From JAFGVL01 sp963663245 (lineage in GTDB: Bacteria; Bacteroidota; Bacteroidia; Bacteroidales; Paludibacteraceae), in contig OY760143.1 in assembly GCA_963663245.1 (NCBI GenBank), positions 620,001 through 684,000 on the forward strand: a DNA stretch of 64,000 bases. Reading direction: 5' to 3'. The notes beneath the pieces are model-generated. The model was given only the letters and a program-made list of their open reading frames with translations. It made no database searches and was not told the origin of the DNA. The position numbers and the translations under genes are program-made. Below, piece after piece: positions 9,301 through 19,700 of this stretch (position 1 is the stretch's first letter; each line of letters begins with the position of its first letter).

Positions 9301-12300
9301 TAGTTGTACAACAGCCACAAGAACAGCTGTAATAGCAACAATAACTGGAGCTCCAACAATCACAGGAACAACTCCTGCTTCACGTTGTGGCACCGGCACA
9401 GTAACCTTAGGCGCTACAGCCAGCTCTGGTACCATTAATTGGTATGCCGCTGCAACAGGTGGAGCAAGTTTAGGCACCGGCACCAGTTTTGTTACGCCAA
9501 GTATAGCTGCTACCACTACTTATTATGTAGACGCTGATAACGGTTGTGTAACACCAACAAGAACAGCCGTAATAGCAACAGTTAATGCCATTCCAACAAT
9601 AACAGGGACAGCTCCTGCTTCACGATGTGGCACCGGCACAGTAACTTTAGGCGCAACATCAAGTGCAGGTACCATTAATTGGTATGCAGCAGCAACAGGT
9701 GGAGCAAGTTTAGGCACCGGCATCAGCTTTACCACACCAAGTATAGCCGCTACCACAACATATTATGTAGATGCTGATGATGGTTGTGTAACAGCTACAA
9801 GAACAGCTGTAATAGCAACAGTTAATGCTTTACCAACAATAACAGGAACAACACCTTCTGCACGATGTGGCACCGGCACAGTAACTTTAGGCGCAACATC
9901 AAGTGCAGGTACCATTAATTGGTATGCAGCAGCAACAGGTGGTGCAAGCTTAGGTACCGGCACCAGCTTTACCACACCAAGTATAGCCGCTACCACAACA
10001 TATTATGTAGATGCTGATGATGGTTGTGTAACAGCTACAAGAACAGCTGTAATAGCAACAGTTAATGCTTTACCAACAATAACAGGAACAACACCTTCTG
10101 CACGATGTGGTACCGGCACAGTAACTTTAGGCGCAACAGCAAGTGCAGGTACTATTAATTGGTATGCCGCTGCAACAGGTGGAGCAAGTTTAGGTACCGG
10201 CACCAGTTTTACCACACCAAGTATAGCAGCTACCACAACTTATTATGTAGATGCTGATGATGGTTGTGTAACAGCCACAAGAACAGCTGTAATAGCAACG
10301 GTAAATACTATCCCAACAATAACAGGAACAACACCTGCTTCGCGTTGTGGCACCGGCACAGTTGTCTTAGGCGCAACATCAAGTGCAGGTACCATTAATT
10401 GGTATGCAGCAGCAACAGGTGGTGCAAGTTTAGGTACCGGCACTAGCTTTACTACACCAAGTATAGCAGCTACCACAACTTATTATGTAGATGCTGATGA
10501 TGGTTGTGTAACAGCCACAAGAACAGCTGTAATAGCAACGGTAAATACTATCCCAACAATAACAGGAACAACACCTGCTTCACGTTGTGGCACCGGCACA
10601 GTTGTCTTAGGCGCAACATCAAGTGCAGGTACTATTAATTGGTATGCAGCAGCAACAGGTGGTGCAAGCTTAGGTACCGGCACCAGTTTTACCACACCAA
10701 GTATAGCAGCTACCACAACTTATTATGTAGATGCTGATGATGGTTGTGTAACAGCCACAAGAACAGCTGTAATAGCAACGGTAAATACTATCCCAACAAT
10801 AACAGGAACAACACCTGCTTCACGTTGTGGCACCGGCACAGTTGTCTTAGGTGCAACATCAAGTGCAGGTACCATTAATTGGTATGCAGCAGCAACAGGA
10901 GGTGTAAGTTTAGGCACTGGCACTAGCTTTACTACACCAAGTATAGCCGCTACCACAACTTATTATGTAGATGCTGATGATGGTTGCGTAACAGCTACAA
11001 GAACAGCTGTAATAGCAACAGTTAATATCTTACCAACAATAACTGCCGGAACATTTGATGTATGTGAAGTGTTAACTATTCCTTTAACAGGATCAGGTAT
11101 GCCTGATGCTACAACGCCATGGACATCAGCAACTCCTTCGGTTGCAACAATTGATGGTTCAGGTGTGGTAACAGGTGTGTTAGCGGGAACAAGTTTAATT
11201 ACTTATATGGATAATAATGGTTGTGTTGATACTGCAACTGTTACCGTTAATGCTTGTACATCGTTGACTTTAGATCAATCAACTCTTGGTTCATCTTGTC
11301 AAAATGGAACAATTTCTTATACAATAACACTAACAAATCCATCTGCTGTAACATCAACAGGGATTGAAGTGATGGATTTAATACCTGCTTCAAACTTAAC
11401 ATTTGTTTCTGCGACTCCTTCACAAGGGACATACAATGGTATTACAGGATTATGGGATGTGGGCGATTTAGCTTCTACATCATCAGCAGATTTAACAATA
11501 ACAGCAACTGCAACAACAGTGGGAGCAACTATTATCAACGAATCTTATGTTTCTTTAGAGAATGGAAATACCTATGCAAATTATGCTGCTGCAGATATTG
11601 CTATGAGTGATTCTACAGAGGTAGATGTTTATGCTCTTCCAACTATTAGTGGAACGTTAACAGTATGTGATGGATTAACTACTACTTTAAGTGGAACGAA
11701 TACCGCACATGCAACAACACCATGGATATCTGCAACAACAGCAACAGCTACCATAGATAATGTAGGAGAAGTTACAGCAGTAGCTGCCGGAACAAGTTTG
11801 ATTACATATATGGATGATAATACATGTACAGCAACAGCAACTGTTACCGTTAATGCTAATCCAACCTTAAGTGGAACATTATCTGCTTGTGAAACAGGAA
11901 CCACTAGTTTGTCGGGAACTAATACTGCGAATTTAACTACACCGTGGGTGTCTGCAACAACAGCAGTAGCTACTATAGATAATGCTGGTTTAGTAACTAG
12001 TGTGACTGATGGAAGTAGTTTAATTACTTATATGGATACCAATGGATGTATAGATACAGCAACTGTAGTTATTAATCCAGATCCAACTATTAGTGGAACT
12101 TTAACTGTTTGTGATGGATTAACTACTACTTTAAGTGGAACGAATACTGCACATGCAACAACACCATGGGTATCAGCAAGCACAGCTAATGCTACTATTG
12201 ATAATGTAGGAGAAGTTACAGCTGTCGGAGCCGGAACAAGTTTAATTACTTATATGGATGATAATTCATGTACAGCAACTGGGACAGTTACTATAAATGC

Positions 12301-15300
12301 AAATCCAACTTTAGGAGGAACTCTGGTAGCTTGTGAAACAGGAACAACATTGTTAACAGGAACAGGTACTCCTAATGTTACAACACCATGGGTTTCAGCA
12401 ACAACTGCTGCAGCTACTATCGATAATGCCGGTTTAGTTACTAGTGTAAGTTCAGGAACAAGTTTAATTACCTATATGGATATTAATGGTTGTATTGATA
12501 CTGCAACTGTAACCATAAATGATATGCCAACTATTACACTAACAAGTGCTAATAATACGCAAACATTCTGTAGTACAGCTGCAGGAGAGGCAACGATAGT
12601 TGATATAACATATAATCTTGGTGGAAGTGCTACGGATGTAGTAGCTGTTAATTTACCAGCGGGTGTAACAGGAACAACTGTTGGAACTGTTTATACTTTA
12701 AGTGGAACAGCAACAACACCAGGTGTTTATAATTATGCTTTAGCAACATCAGGACAAGTGTCTCCTTGTGATTCAGCTAGAGTAAGTGGAACAATTACAG
12801 TTCATCCTCCAATTACAGCTACATATACAAATACAGACGTAACTGTACCAGCAGGTTCTGATGGAACAATAACGATTGTTACTGAAAATGGAGGTTCAGG
12901 AGCTGCAATTGAATATGAATTGAGAGACTCAGTAGGAACAGTTACAGTACAGCCTTATGATGCTCCATTAACTGGACTATCATCAGGAACATATAAACTG
13001 TTTGCTAAAAATCCTTTAGAATCTTGTGAGTATATTATTGATTCTATTACAATAGATGAGCCAGGTGCTATTCAAGGTGATACAATTGTTACGAATGTAA
13101 CTTGTAAAGATGGAATGAATGGTAGTATTGTAGCAGAAGTAACAATAGGAGGTACAACTCCATATGAATATCAGTTAGAAAGAAAAGATGGAACAATAAT
13201 GGTCCCTTATGGAGCTGCATTGGCTTTAGGAACGCCAGAAACATTCTCTTCTTTAGCTGCAGATACATTCCAGGTGCGTGTAAGAGATTTTGCTGGAGCA
13301 GTAGTGCTTATTAAAAACAATATTATAGTACATGAGCCAGATTCAGTACAAACTATAATTGGAGTTGTAACAAATGCCACATGTAATGCATATACTGATG
13401 GTTCTATTGTTGTTAGTGCAACAGGAGGTGATGGTTCATATATGTATAGTAATGATGGTGGTTCGACTTATCAAGTGGGAACAACATTCTCTTCTTTAGG
13501 AGCAGCAACTTACTCCTTAATGGCAAGAGATGCTAATATGTGTGTGTCATCTGTTAAGACGCAGGATATCACAGATCCTCTTGTTTTGGTTCTAGATTCA
13601 GTTGTAACTAATCCAGTATGTGCTGGTGTAGAAGCTAGTGCAGTGATTAATGCAACAGGAGGTTCAGGAATTTATGAGTATAGTATTAATGCTGGAACTA
13701 CATGGAGCTCAAGTTCTACAATTAGTAATATGACTAGTGATTTAACCGTAGATGTTAGAGATGATAAAGGTTGTACATCAAATATATTTGTTGATGTTAC
13801 TTTAGTAGATACTATTAAAGCAACTTTATCTTCAACTGATGTGACAACACCTGGAGGAACTGATGGAACAATATCTATCTCTGGTATAACAGGTGGTAAT
13901 GGTAATGCTATAGAGTATGCAGTTTATGATTCTATAGGAACAACATTAATTCAAGCTTATGATGCAACATTAGTTGGATTGCCAGAGGCCCTTTATACAA
14001 TAAGAGCTAGAAATGTAGGTGAGACTTGTGATGTGAAAATAGATACAATTAGAGTGAGTGAGCCAGGAGCTATAATAGGAGTTGCTACCAAAGTAGATGT
14101 TGATTGTAATGGTAATACTACAGGATCTATTACAGTGCAAGTAACAACAGGTGGTACACCTAACTATGAATTACAGCTAGAAAGTGCTGATGGTTTAACC
14201 ATTATATCAGCCTTTGGTTCTACAGCTGCAGTAGCTGCTTCTACACCAGTAACATTTACTGGCTTAGCTTCAGGTAGCTATAAAATAAAAGTACGCGATG
14301 CTGTATCTTATGAATGCTTTATTGCTGGTACCATTGCTATATCTCAGCCAGCAGCTTTAGATATAAGTGCGAGTGTCTTTACAGATCCAGATTGTTATAA
14401 CCAATTAGGTAGTTTTGAATTTGATATTCAAGGAGGGTCATCACCATATCAATATGAGATGAATACGTCAGGGACATGGCTTGCTGTAACAGATGGAGTT
14501 ATCCTTAACTCTTTAGCTGATGGTGCCTATAGCATTATTGTGAGAGATGATAGTGCATGTACGGCAACTGTTACAGGTAATATTCTTATCCCAGATACAA
14601 TAAAAGCTCCTATAGCATTTACAGATCCTCTTTGTAATGGAGCAAGTGGTTCTATTACTTTTGGCACAATAACAGGAGGAACAGGACCATATGCTTATGA
14701 ACTAGATGGATCTGGAACTTGGAAGAGTGTATCTTCAGGGGCTTCGGTTGCAGGAATTGTAGCTAGTTTATCTCCAGGTTCATCGCATTCTATTTTGATT
14801 CGTGATTCGAAAGCTTGTACTTCGTTGCCAATTCTTGGAACTACAACAATGCCTTCTAAGGTACAATATGTTAAAACGGATATTATACCATTGTGTAGTA
14901 CTGATTTGGGAGCTGTTGTATTGAGTACTTTGAATGGAGGAGATAATAGTTACGAGTATCAATTAAATGGAGGAGCATGGATATCTATAGTACAAGGAGA
15001 CACCGTTAAGAATATTCCTAATGGAAACTATACTATTAATATTAGAGATGGACAATTATGTTTAGCTACTCCAATTACAGGAATAGTTAATGTACCGTCA
15101 CCGGTTACTACAAATGTATTTGTAAATAGTCCATTATGTAATTCGGGAACAGGTTGGGTTACTATATCTAATTTAACTGGAGGAACGCCTGGATATGAGT
15201 ATTTATTGAATAATACAGGTCTGTGGCAAAGTTTAACAGATAATCAAGTGATTCCTAATTTAGCTGATGGTGCGTTTACGATTGATATACGAGATGCAAA

Positions 15301-16603
15301 TCGTTGTCCAGCGGCTCAAATAAGTGATGCTATTGTTATACCTGATTCAGCTGAACTTGCCTTAACAAATGGACCTCAAAATCAATCTGTATGTGTAGGT
15401 TTATCTATTACGCCAGTAGTTTACACTTATGGTGGTGGAGCAACAGATGCAACTGTAACGGGAGATTTACATGGTTTAATCGTAACAAAAGATGCGACTG
15501 CTAAGACGGTAACCATTTCGGGGACCCCAACAGCAAATACAAACTATACTGTAACAACAGTCGGTCCTGATATGAGTTGTGCTTCACAAATTGAAAATGG
15601 TGGAGTAGTTATAAATTCATTACCAACACCAACAATAGATGGTAATGATAATCTTTGTGCTGAAACAGTAGGAGCGGTTTATAAAACGCAAGCAGGTATG
15701 AATAATTACCAATGGACTGTTTCTTCTGGTGGATTAATTACTTCTGGTAATGGTTCGGATAGTATTTTTGTTACATGGAACACTGCAGGGCAACAAACAG
15801 TAAGTGTAAATTATGTAGATGGAAATACTTGTACTGCATTAAATCCAAAAGTGAATATTGTAACAGTACAGCCTATTCCTAATTCTCCTTTAGTAGAAGA
15901 TTATGCTACTTGTAAGACTACAGGAACTGTGGCATGGACAAGTACTATTCAAGAAGCATCTGGTGGACAATTGTATTGGTATAAAAATCAATTTGGAGGG
16001 AATTCTTTTATTCCTCAGAAAGTGAATAAATCTGTAATTTCTTCTGAAACATTGTACGCTTCTGTTAGAAGTTCAATTGGATGTGAATCTTCACGTGTTC
16101 CAGTAACGATAGCTGTAAATAGTATTCCTATTGTTTCTGTTGATCAGGAAGATATTTCTAATATTCAGATTGAAGCTACCAATGGAGCTTCACCATATGA
16201 TTATACTGTAGGTGAGCAGAGTGGAACGTTCTTAGGGTCTTATAATGTTGGAATGCTATCATTTGGTATTAATGAGTTAGAAGTAACTGATGTTAATGGA
16301 TGTAAATCAAAGATTAATTTTTATATTGATCCAGTTCCTTTAGTCCCAGATGATTTCTTCTCTCCAAATGAAGATGGAAACAATAGTGTTTGGTCTATAG
16401 AGAATATTCAATTCTATCCAAAAACTGAAATATTTATTTATGATAGATATGGAAAGGAACTAAAGAAATATAAAGGAATTAATTTCAATGGGTGGGATGG
16501 TACTTATAATGGAAGTAAAGTGCCAACAACAGATTACTGGTATGTAATCCAGGTTAGAGAGACAGGAAAACGACTTGTAGGTCACTTCTTGTTGAAACGA
16601 TAG
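6377..16603 (+). CDS. Giant T9SS type B surface adhesin (3408 aa) with Ig-like and SprB-like repeats
   Basis: A signal peptide ends near residue 36 (SLNSLTFGQ). A conserved head (about 37-460) carries GQYDVTMI, DCDDDMSTFQSSAAYLDF, WSLIVIFEPPNCPPR and GNSISYLGFGGLDTED. A DUF11-like segment follows (about 460-640). Eight tandem Ig-like units of about 80 residues lie at about 913-1553 (TITGTTPASRCGTGTV, TINWYAAATGGASLGTGTSF), resembling the CHU_C-associated Ig-like family. Then come Big_2-like units, a second DUF11-like domain (about 1628-1752), four more Big_2-like units, a PKD-like domain, and SprB-type repeats (about 2148-2990). The C-terminal stalk leads into a type B T9SS domain from about 3320 ending KRLVGHFLLKR. 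Likely an exported surface adhesin of the SprB class. A strong terminator follows directly. Confidence 0.92.
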   Translation: MKKKKLQNQNASNKISLKAILLLVALFSLNSLTFGQMALRYSDHGQYDVTMISSMVLQPCWVTTGSTTSNVNVVRPVTTADQLACGDLLSLNNKIVQAGIGGGGDGPLLVGPAASISGTSSYVAFGYADCDDDMSTFQSSAAYLDFGADMSCTTVKAAYLYWAGCNGADGPDNGKNITYSTYPGLPTMNSHGGGTTGDVTATYNQILFKAPGDAAYTTVTGALVPGSGRTGSSYVCVADVTGQVVGKPGGLYWAANIQSGINDVNSSSGWSLIVIFEPPNCPPRTIKIWDGMVDEGDNVTFNFAAGEVPATGNSISYLGFGGLDTEDYAYLLSPDPGSASAMASNITFKSNTGPTVTIQPFTDGDQPAFPVTDRDGDIIDPAGRDGLVSSQLTRYDKFTGLNGNQLTRLPSTKYTGGYDAHHMKLPAGSMGAGATSAVMTLPDEQMGGSSAFMSYMAIETLQPNLVFSLTSSVATTPLGGIITYELVVKNIGGLISEPGAYINDTLDLPVDYIDPSVNFYNKLGGSITPPTPTAYNYDGTKDVNERLRFYLPQIAAGDGLGGATDSVTITFQALVLSDPAIWLNVCSRTINNRATVYYKNADNDDFQSGSNELGGCGGGGVDAGVLVDDIAITNAYNAKYNKTFDISGTPTANVQSTMLTKLALQGMSAAKAATYTLTDIGGNPFSAALNFDPTYTSQIFLASLELEYDCIETYEFTFTSAFEPAIFTLGPAIDNSCSSLPDGAFDIVVEKCDNGVFCQVFDEADLATPVFVGVIPAGEVTGVANKTFNVTNLSGAKYYVQLVSSIGEIQDLDSIVVAEPSPLTLILTADNISVCAGDPVNLTAAVVGGLPSHDFVWKTSADSVTWSVVAGPTADLDTHADTPAATTYYKAYACDGACSTTGGVKVTVNTIPTITGTTPASRCGTGTVTLGATASAGTINWYAAATGGASLGTGTSFTTPSIAVTTTYYVDATNNSCTTATRTAVIATITGAPTITGTTPASRCGTGTVTLGATASSGTINWYAAATGGASLGTGTSFVTPSIAATTTYYVDADNGCVTPTRTAVIATVNAIPTITGTAPASRCGTGTVTLGATSSAGTINWYAAATGGASLGTGISFTTPSIAATTTYYVDADDGCVTATRTAVIATVNALPTITGTTPSARCGTGTVTLGATSSAGTINWYAAATGGASLGTGTSFTTPSIAATTTYYVDADDGCVTATRTAVIATVNALPTITGTTPSARCGTGTVTLGATASAGTINWYAAATGGASLGTGTSFTTPSIAATTTYYVDADDGCVTATRTAVIATVNTIPTITGTTPASRCGTGTVVLGATSSAGTINWYAAATGGASLGTGTSFTTPSIAATTTYYVDADDGCVTATRTAVIATVNTIPTITGTTPASRCGTGTVVLGATSSAGTINWYAAATGGASLGTGTSFTTPSIAATTTYYVDADDGCVTATRTAVIATVNTIPTITGTTPASRCGTGTVVLGATSSAGTINWYAAATGGVSLGTGTSFTTPSIAATTTYYVDADDGCVTATRTAVIATVNILPTITAGTFDVCEVLTIPLTGSGMPDATTPWTSATPSVATIDGSGVVTGVLAGTSLITYMDNNGCVDTATVTVNACTSLTLDQSTLGSSCQNGTISYTITLTNPSAVTSTGIEVMDLIPASNLTFVSATPSQGTYNGITGLWDVGDLASTSSADLTITATATTVGATIINESYVSLENGNTYANYAAADIAMSDSTEVDVYALPTISGTLTVCDGLTTTLSGTNTAHATTPWISATTATATIDNVGEVTAVAAGTSLITYMDDNTCTATATVTVNANPTLSGTLSACETGTTSLSGTNTANLTTPWVSATTAVATIDNAGLVTSVTDGSSLITYMDTNGCIDTATVVINPDPTISGTLTVCDGLTTTLSGTNTAHATTPWVSASTANATIDNVGEVTAVGAGTSLITYMDDNSCTATGTVTINANPTLGGTLVACETGTTLLTGTGTPNVTTPWVSATTAAATIDNAGLVTSVSSGTSLITYMDINGCIDTATVTINDMPTITLTSANNTQTFCSTAAGEATIVDITYNLGGSATDVVAVNLPAGVTGTTVGTVYTLSGTATTPGVYNYALATSGQVSPCDSARVSGTITVHPPITATYTNTDVTVPAGSDGTITIVTENGGSGAAIEYELRDSVGTVTVQPYDAPLTGLSSGTYKLFAKNPLESCEYIIDSITIDEPGAIQGDTIVTNVTCKDGMNGSIVAEVTIGGTTPYEYQLERKDGTIMVPYGAALALGTPETFSSLAADTFQVRVRDFAGAVVLIKNNIIVHEPDSVQTIIGVVTNATCNAYTDGSIVVSATGGDGSYMYSNDGGSTYQVGTTFSSLGAATYSLMARDANMCVSSVKTQDITDPLVLVLDSVVTNPVCAGVEASAVINATGGSGIYEYSINAGTTWSSSSTISNMTSDLTVDVRDDKGCTSNIFVDVTLVDTIKATLSSTDVTTPGGTDGTISISGITGGNGNAIEYAVYDSIGTTLIQAYDATLVGLPEALYTIRARNVGETCDVKIDTIRVSEPGAIIGVATKVDVDCNGNTTGSITVQVTTGGTPNYELQLESADGLTIISAFGSTAAVAASTPVTFTGLASGSYKIKVRDAVSYECFIAGTIAISQPAALDISASVFTDPDCYNQLGSFEFDIQGGSSPYQYEMNTSGTWLAVTDGVILNSLADGAYSIIVRDDSACTATVTGNILIPDTIKAPIAFTDPLCNGASGSITFGTITGGTGPYAYELDGSGTWKSVSSGASVAGIVASLSPGSSHSILIRDSKACTSLPILGTTTMPSKVQYVKTDIIPLCSTDLGAVVLSTLNGGDNSYEYQLNGGAWISIVQGDTVKNIPNGNYTINIRDGQLCLATPITGIVNVPSPVTTNVFVNSPLCNSGTGWVTISNLTGGTPGYEYLLNNTGLWQSLTDNQVIPNLADGAFTIDIRDANRCPAAQISDAIVIPDSAELALTNGPQNQSVCVGLSITPVVYTYGGGATDATVTGDLHGLIVTKDATAKTVTISGTPTANTNYTVTTVGPDMSCASQIENGGVVINSLPTPTIDGNDNLCAETVGAVYKTQAGMNNYQWTVSSGGLITSGNGSDSIFVTWNTAGQQTVSVNYVDGNTCTALNPKVNIVTVQPIPNSPLVEDYATCKTTGTVAWTSTIQEASGGQLYWYKNQFGGNSFIPQKVNKSVISSETLYASVRSSIGCESSRVPVTIAVNSIPIVSVDQEDISNIQIEATNGASPYDYTVGEQSGTFLGSYNVGMLSFGINELEVTDVNGCKSKINFYIDPVPLVPDDFFSPNEDGNNSVWSIENIQFYPKTEIFIYDRYGKELKKYKGINFNGWDGTYNGSKVPTTDYWYVIQVRETGKRLVGHFLLKR
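9113..11036 (+). repeat. Eight tandem ~240-bp Ig-like coding repeats
   Basis: Unit starts fall at 9113, 9356, 9596, 9836, 10076, 10316, 10556 and 10796, so the first spacing is 243 bp and all the others are exactly 240 bp. Copies are near-identical at DNA level, including the GC-rich GGCACCGGCAC runs. All are in frame in the 6377 gene. Confidence 0.95.
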
Positions 16604-16620
16604 AAATAAGTTAATATTTA

Positions 16621-16655
16621 AAAAGCCTCAGTAAAATTTTACTGAGGCTTTTTTG
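16621..16655 (+). terminator. Rho-independent terminator after the 3408-aa adhesin gene
   Basis: A perfect palindrome, AAGCCTCAGTAAAA paired with TTTTACTGAGGCTT and centred at 16637/16638, is followed by a T run. It lies about 20 bp after the stop. The rest of the gap to 16790 is AT-rich, with no promoter I can call with confidence. Confidence 0.9.
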
Positions 16656-16790
16656 TTTTCAAATATTGTATATGCCACGCAATATTCTTCTTTATATTAC
16701 GTTAACATTTATAAGCGGTAAAAGTATATTTTAGTTAAAAATTCTTTTTTCTTACAATCAAATGTTTGTCTTAATAAATACCTACGTAAT

Positions 16791-19700
16791 ATGAAGCTTC
16801 GAATTTTATTTAAGTTAACAGTATTGTTCTTTTATTGTTCTATAAACTTTTCGTATTCACAAACTGTACGTTATACGAATAAAGGACAATATGATATTGT
16901 AATGATAGGATCACAGGTAATGCAACCATTATGGTTAAATTATGCGACATCAAGTGACTTTTATTTAGATATTATACGTTCGGCAACTACAGCAGAACAA
17001 TTATCTTGTGCATGGAACTTATCATTAAACAATGAATTAGGTGGAGGTAGAGGAATAGCAGAAGATGATCAAGGTTTATTAAATGTTGCACCAATTGCAG
17101 CAATGGATGCTGGTGCTACCGAAGCACATACTGCTTTAGGCTATGCTGATTGCGATGATGATATGTCAACCTTTCAATCATCATCAGCTTATCTAGATTT
17201 TTTAGGACAAGATGCGTGTACTACAATTGAAGCAGCTTTTTTGTATTGGGTAGGAGGTTTAGGAGATGTTGTTACTTATGCTCCTTATCCAGGAACTCCT
17301 ACTTCTAGATCGCATGCGGGTGGAGCAACAGGAGAAGTAGTAGATGAAACTCAGTGTTTATTCAAGGCTCCAGGAGATGTTGCATATACACCTGTTACCG
17401 GTATAAACTTTGGTGGTGGATCATCAAAATATTATTGTGTAGCTGATGTTACTGCTTTGATGACAACGGGAGGTGATTATTGGGTAGCAAATGTTCAGTC
17501 GGAAACGAATACTTCTTCTGCTGTAAGTGGTTGGTCATTAATAGTTGTTTTTACACCTCCGAATTGTCCAAACAGAACAGTGAAGATTTGGGATGATTCT
17601 ATGAATGAGGGTGCTAATATTACCTTAAATTTTGATGCGGGTGATGTTCCTGTTGTTGGGAATAGTATTTCATATTTAGGATTTATTGGAATTGATACTG
17701 AAGATACATTTTATAATTTATATAATGATGCAGGTAATAATGTAGCAGCTGCCTTAGCCAATGCTCCTTTATCGAATATTACTTTTAAGTCTAATACTGC
17801 GCCAGCCGTTACCATTCAACCTTTTACTGATGGTGATCAGCCTGCATTTACGCAGTATGATAGAGATGGAACATGGCTGACTGATGATGCACGAGATGGT
17901 TTAGTGTCGTCTCAAATAACAAGCTATGTAAAAGGGACAAATACTAATGGTAATCAAATTACACGTATGCCTGATATGAAGTATACTTGTGGTTATGATT
18001 CTCACCATATGAAACTGCCAGCAGGTGCAATGGGTGCAGGTGCAGCTAGTGCAATCTTAACTCTTCCAGACGAACTTTATGGAGGGTCTAATGAGATTAT
18101 GGCTTATATGGCAATTGAGTTAGAACAACCAAAATTATATATTAACGAAACAGTTAGTTCTCCTACAGTTCTTTTAAATGGAATTTTAACTTATACGATG
18201 AGTATTCCAAATTATGGAAATGCTGTATCAAGAGTTACCGCTGATAATTACGTTACTACAACCTTAGATATTCCAGTTGATTATGAAGTAGGTACAATTG
18301 CTTATACAGATAGAAATGGAAATCCTATCTCTAGTAGTCCTGGTGGTCGTGCTCCAGAGATTACAGGACAGGGAACTGATGCGGAGAGTTTAAAGTTTTA
18401 TGTGCCTGCAATAGCAGCTGCAGATCCAATGACTGGGATACCAACAGATTCTGTTTTTATTAGTTATGATGTTCGTGTAGTAAAACCTGTTGGAGACCCA
18501 GTATGGGATGATTGTAGAAGAATAATTAGTAATTCATCTACTATTTTCTATGATACAGCTGAAGGTTTATTTTTACAGTCAGAAAGTAATAGTGGAAATG
18601 GTTGTGGTGGTGTTTTAGATCCAGTAAATTCTTATGTTGATGATCCTCTTTTAAATGCTTCGGGTGTAACTCTAGTTATAACAGATCCAGCTCTTGTATG
18701 TGCACCTAATACAGTTGATATTACGGCAGCTGCTATTGTAGCAGGTTCAGATGCCGGTTTAGTATATTCCTATTTTGAGGATGCAGATACTTTAATTTCC
18801 TTAGCTTCTCCTGCTGCAATTGCTGTAAGTGGTACGTATTATATAAAAGGAGATGAGCTTACGGGTTGTGATGCTGTAATGCCTGTTGTTGTTTCGATTG
18901 ATCCACAACCAAGTGTAACTATTACTGATCCGTTACCAGTATGTGCTCCATTAACAGTTGATTTAACTGATGCTGCTATTGTTGCTGGTTCTACTGTTGG
19001 TTTAACATATACGTACTGGACAGATATTGCAGCTACAATACCATTAGCTAGTCCAGCTGCAGTTACAGCAACAGGAATATATTATATTAGAGGTGCGACT
19101 GGGGGAGGATGTGCTAGTGTGCAAGCTGTTTCAGTTGTAGTGAACCCTAAGCCAGTATTAACAGTAAATGCTACACCTGCTGCCATTTGTTTACCAAATA
19201 CAATTAACTTAACTTTAGGCACCAGTAGTGATGTTGGCGGTACCATTACTTATTATAGCAATGCTACATTAACAACTTCTGTGCCCGATGAGACTGCTGT
19301 AGCTACAGGTGGTACTTACTATGTTTTAGTAGAGACTTTATCAGGCTGTCGCGATACCGCAAATATTACAGTAGTAGTTAACCCCAAACCAGTATTAACA
19401 GTAAATGCTACACCTGCTGCAGTATGTGCGCCTAATACAGTAAATTTAACTTCAGGCACCAGTAGTGATATAGGCGGTACCATTACTTATTATAGCAATG
19501 CTATATTAACAACTTCCGTAGCCGATGAGACAGCAGTTTCAACAAGTGGCACTTATTATGTCTTAGTAGAAACCGCCTCAGGCTGTCGCGATACCGCAAA
19601 TATTACAGTAGTAGTACATCCCAAACCTGTTCTGACAGTTAATGCTACTCCAGCCGCCATTTGTGCGCCTAGCACAGTAAACTTAACTTCAGGCACCAGT

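Noticed and set aside
9049..10956. A ladder of reverse-strand open frames of about 77 codons beneath the 240-bp repeats
   Set aside because: They recur at the repeat period and are mirror images of the forward Ig units; no start signals or independent codon pattern support them.
16656..16790. Promoter for the 3116-aa adhesin
   Set aside because: TATATTTT at 16725 is one base off TANNTTTG and has no matching TTTG box, so I could not support a call.
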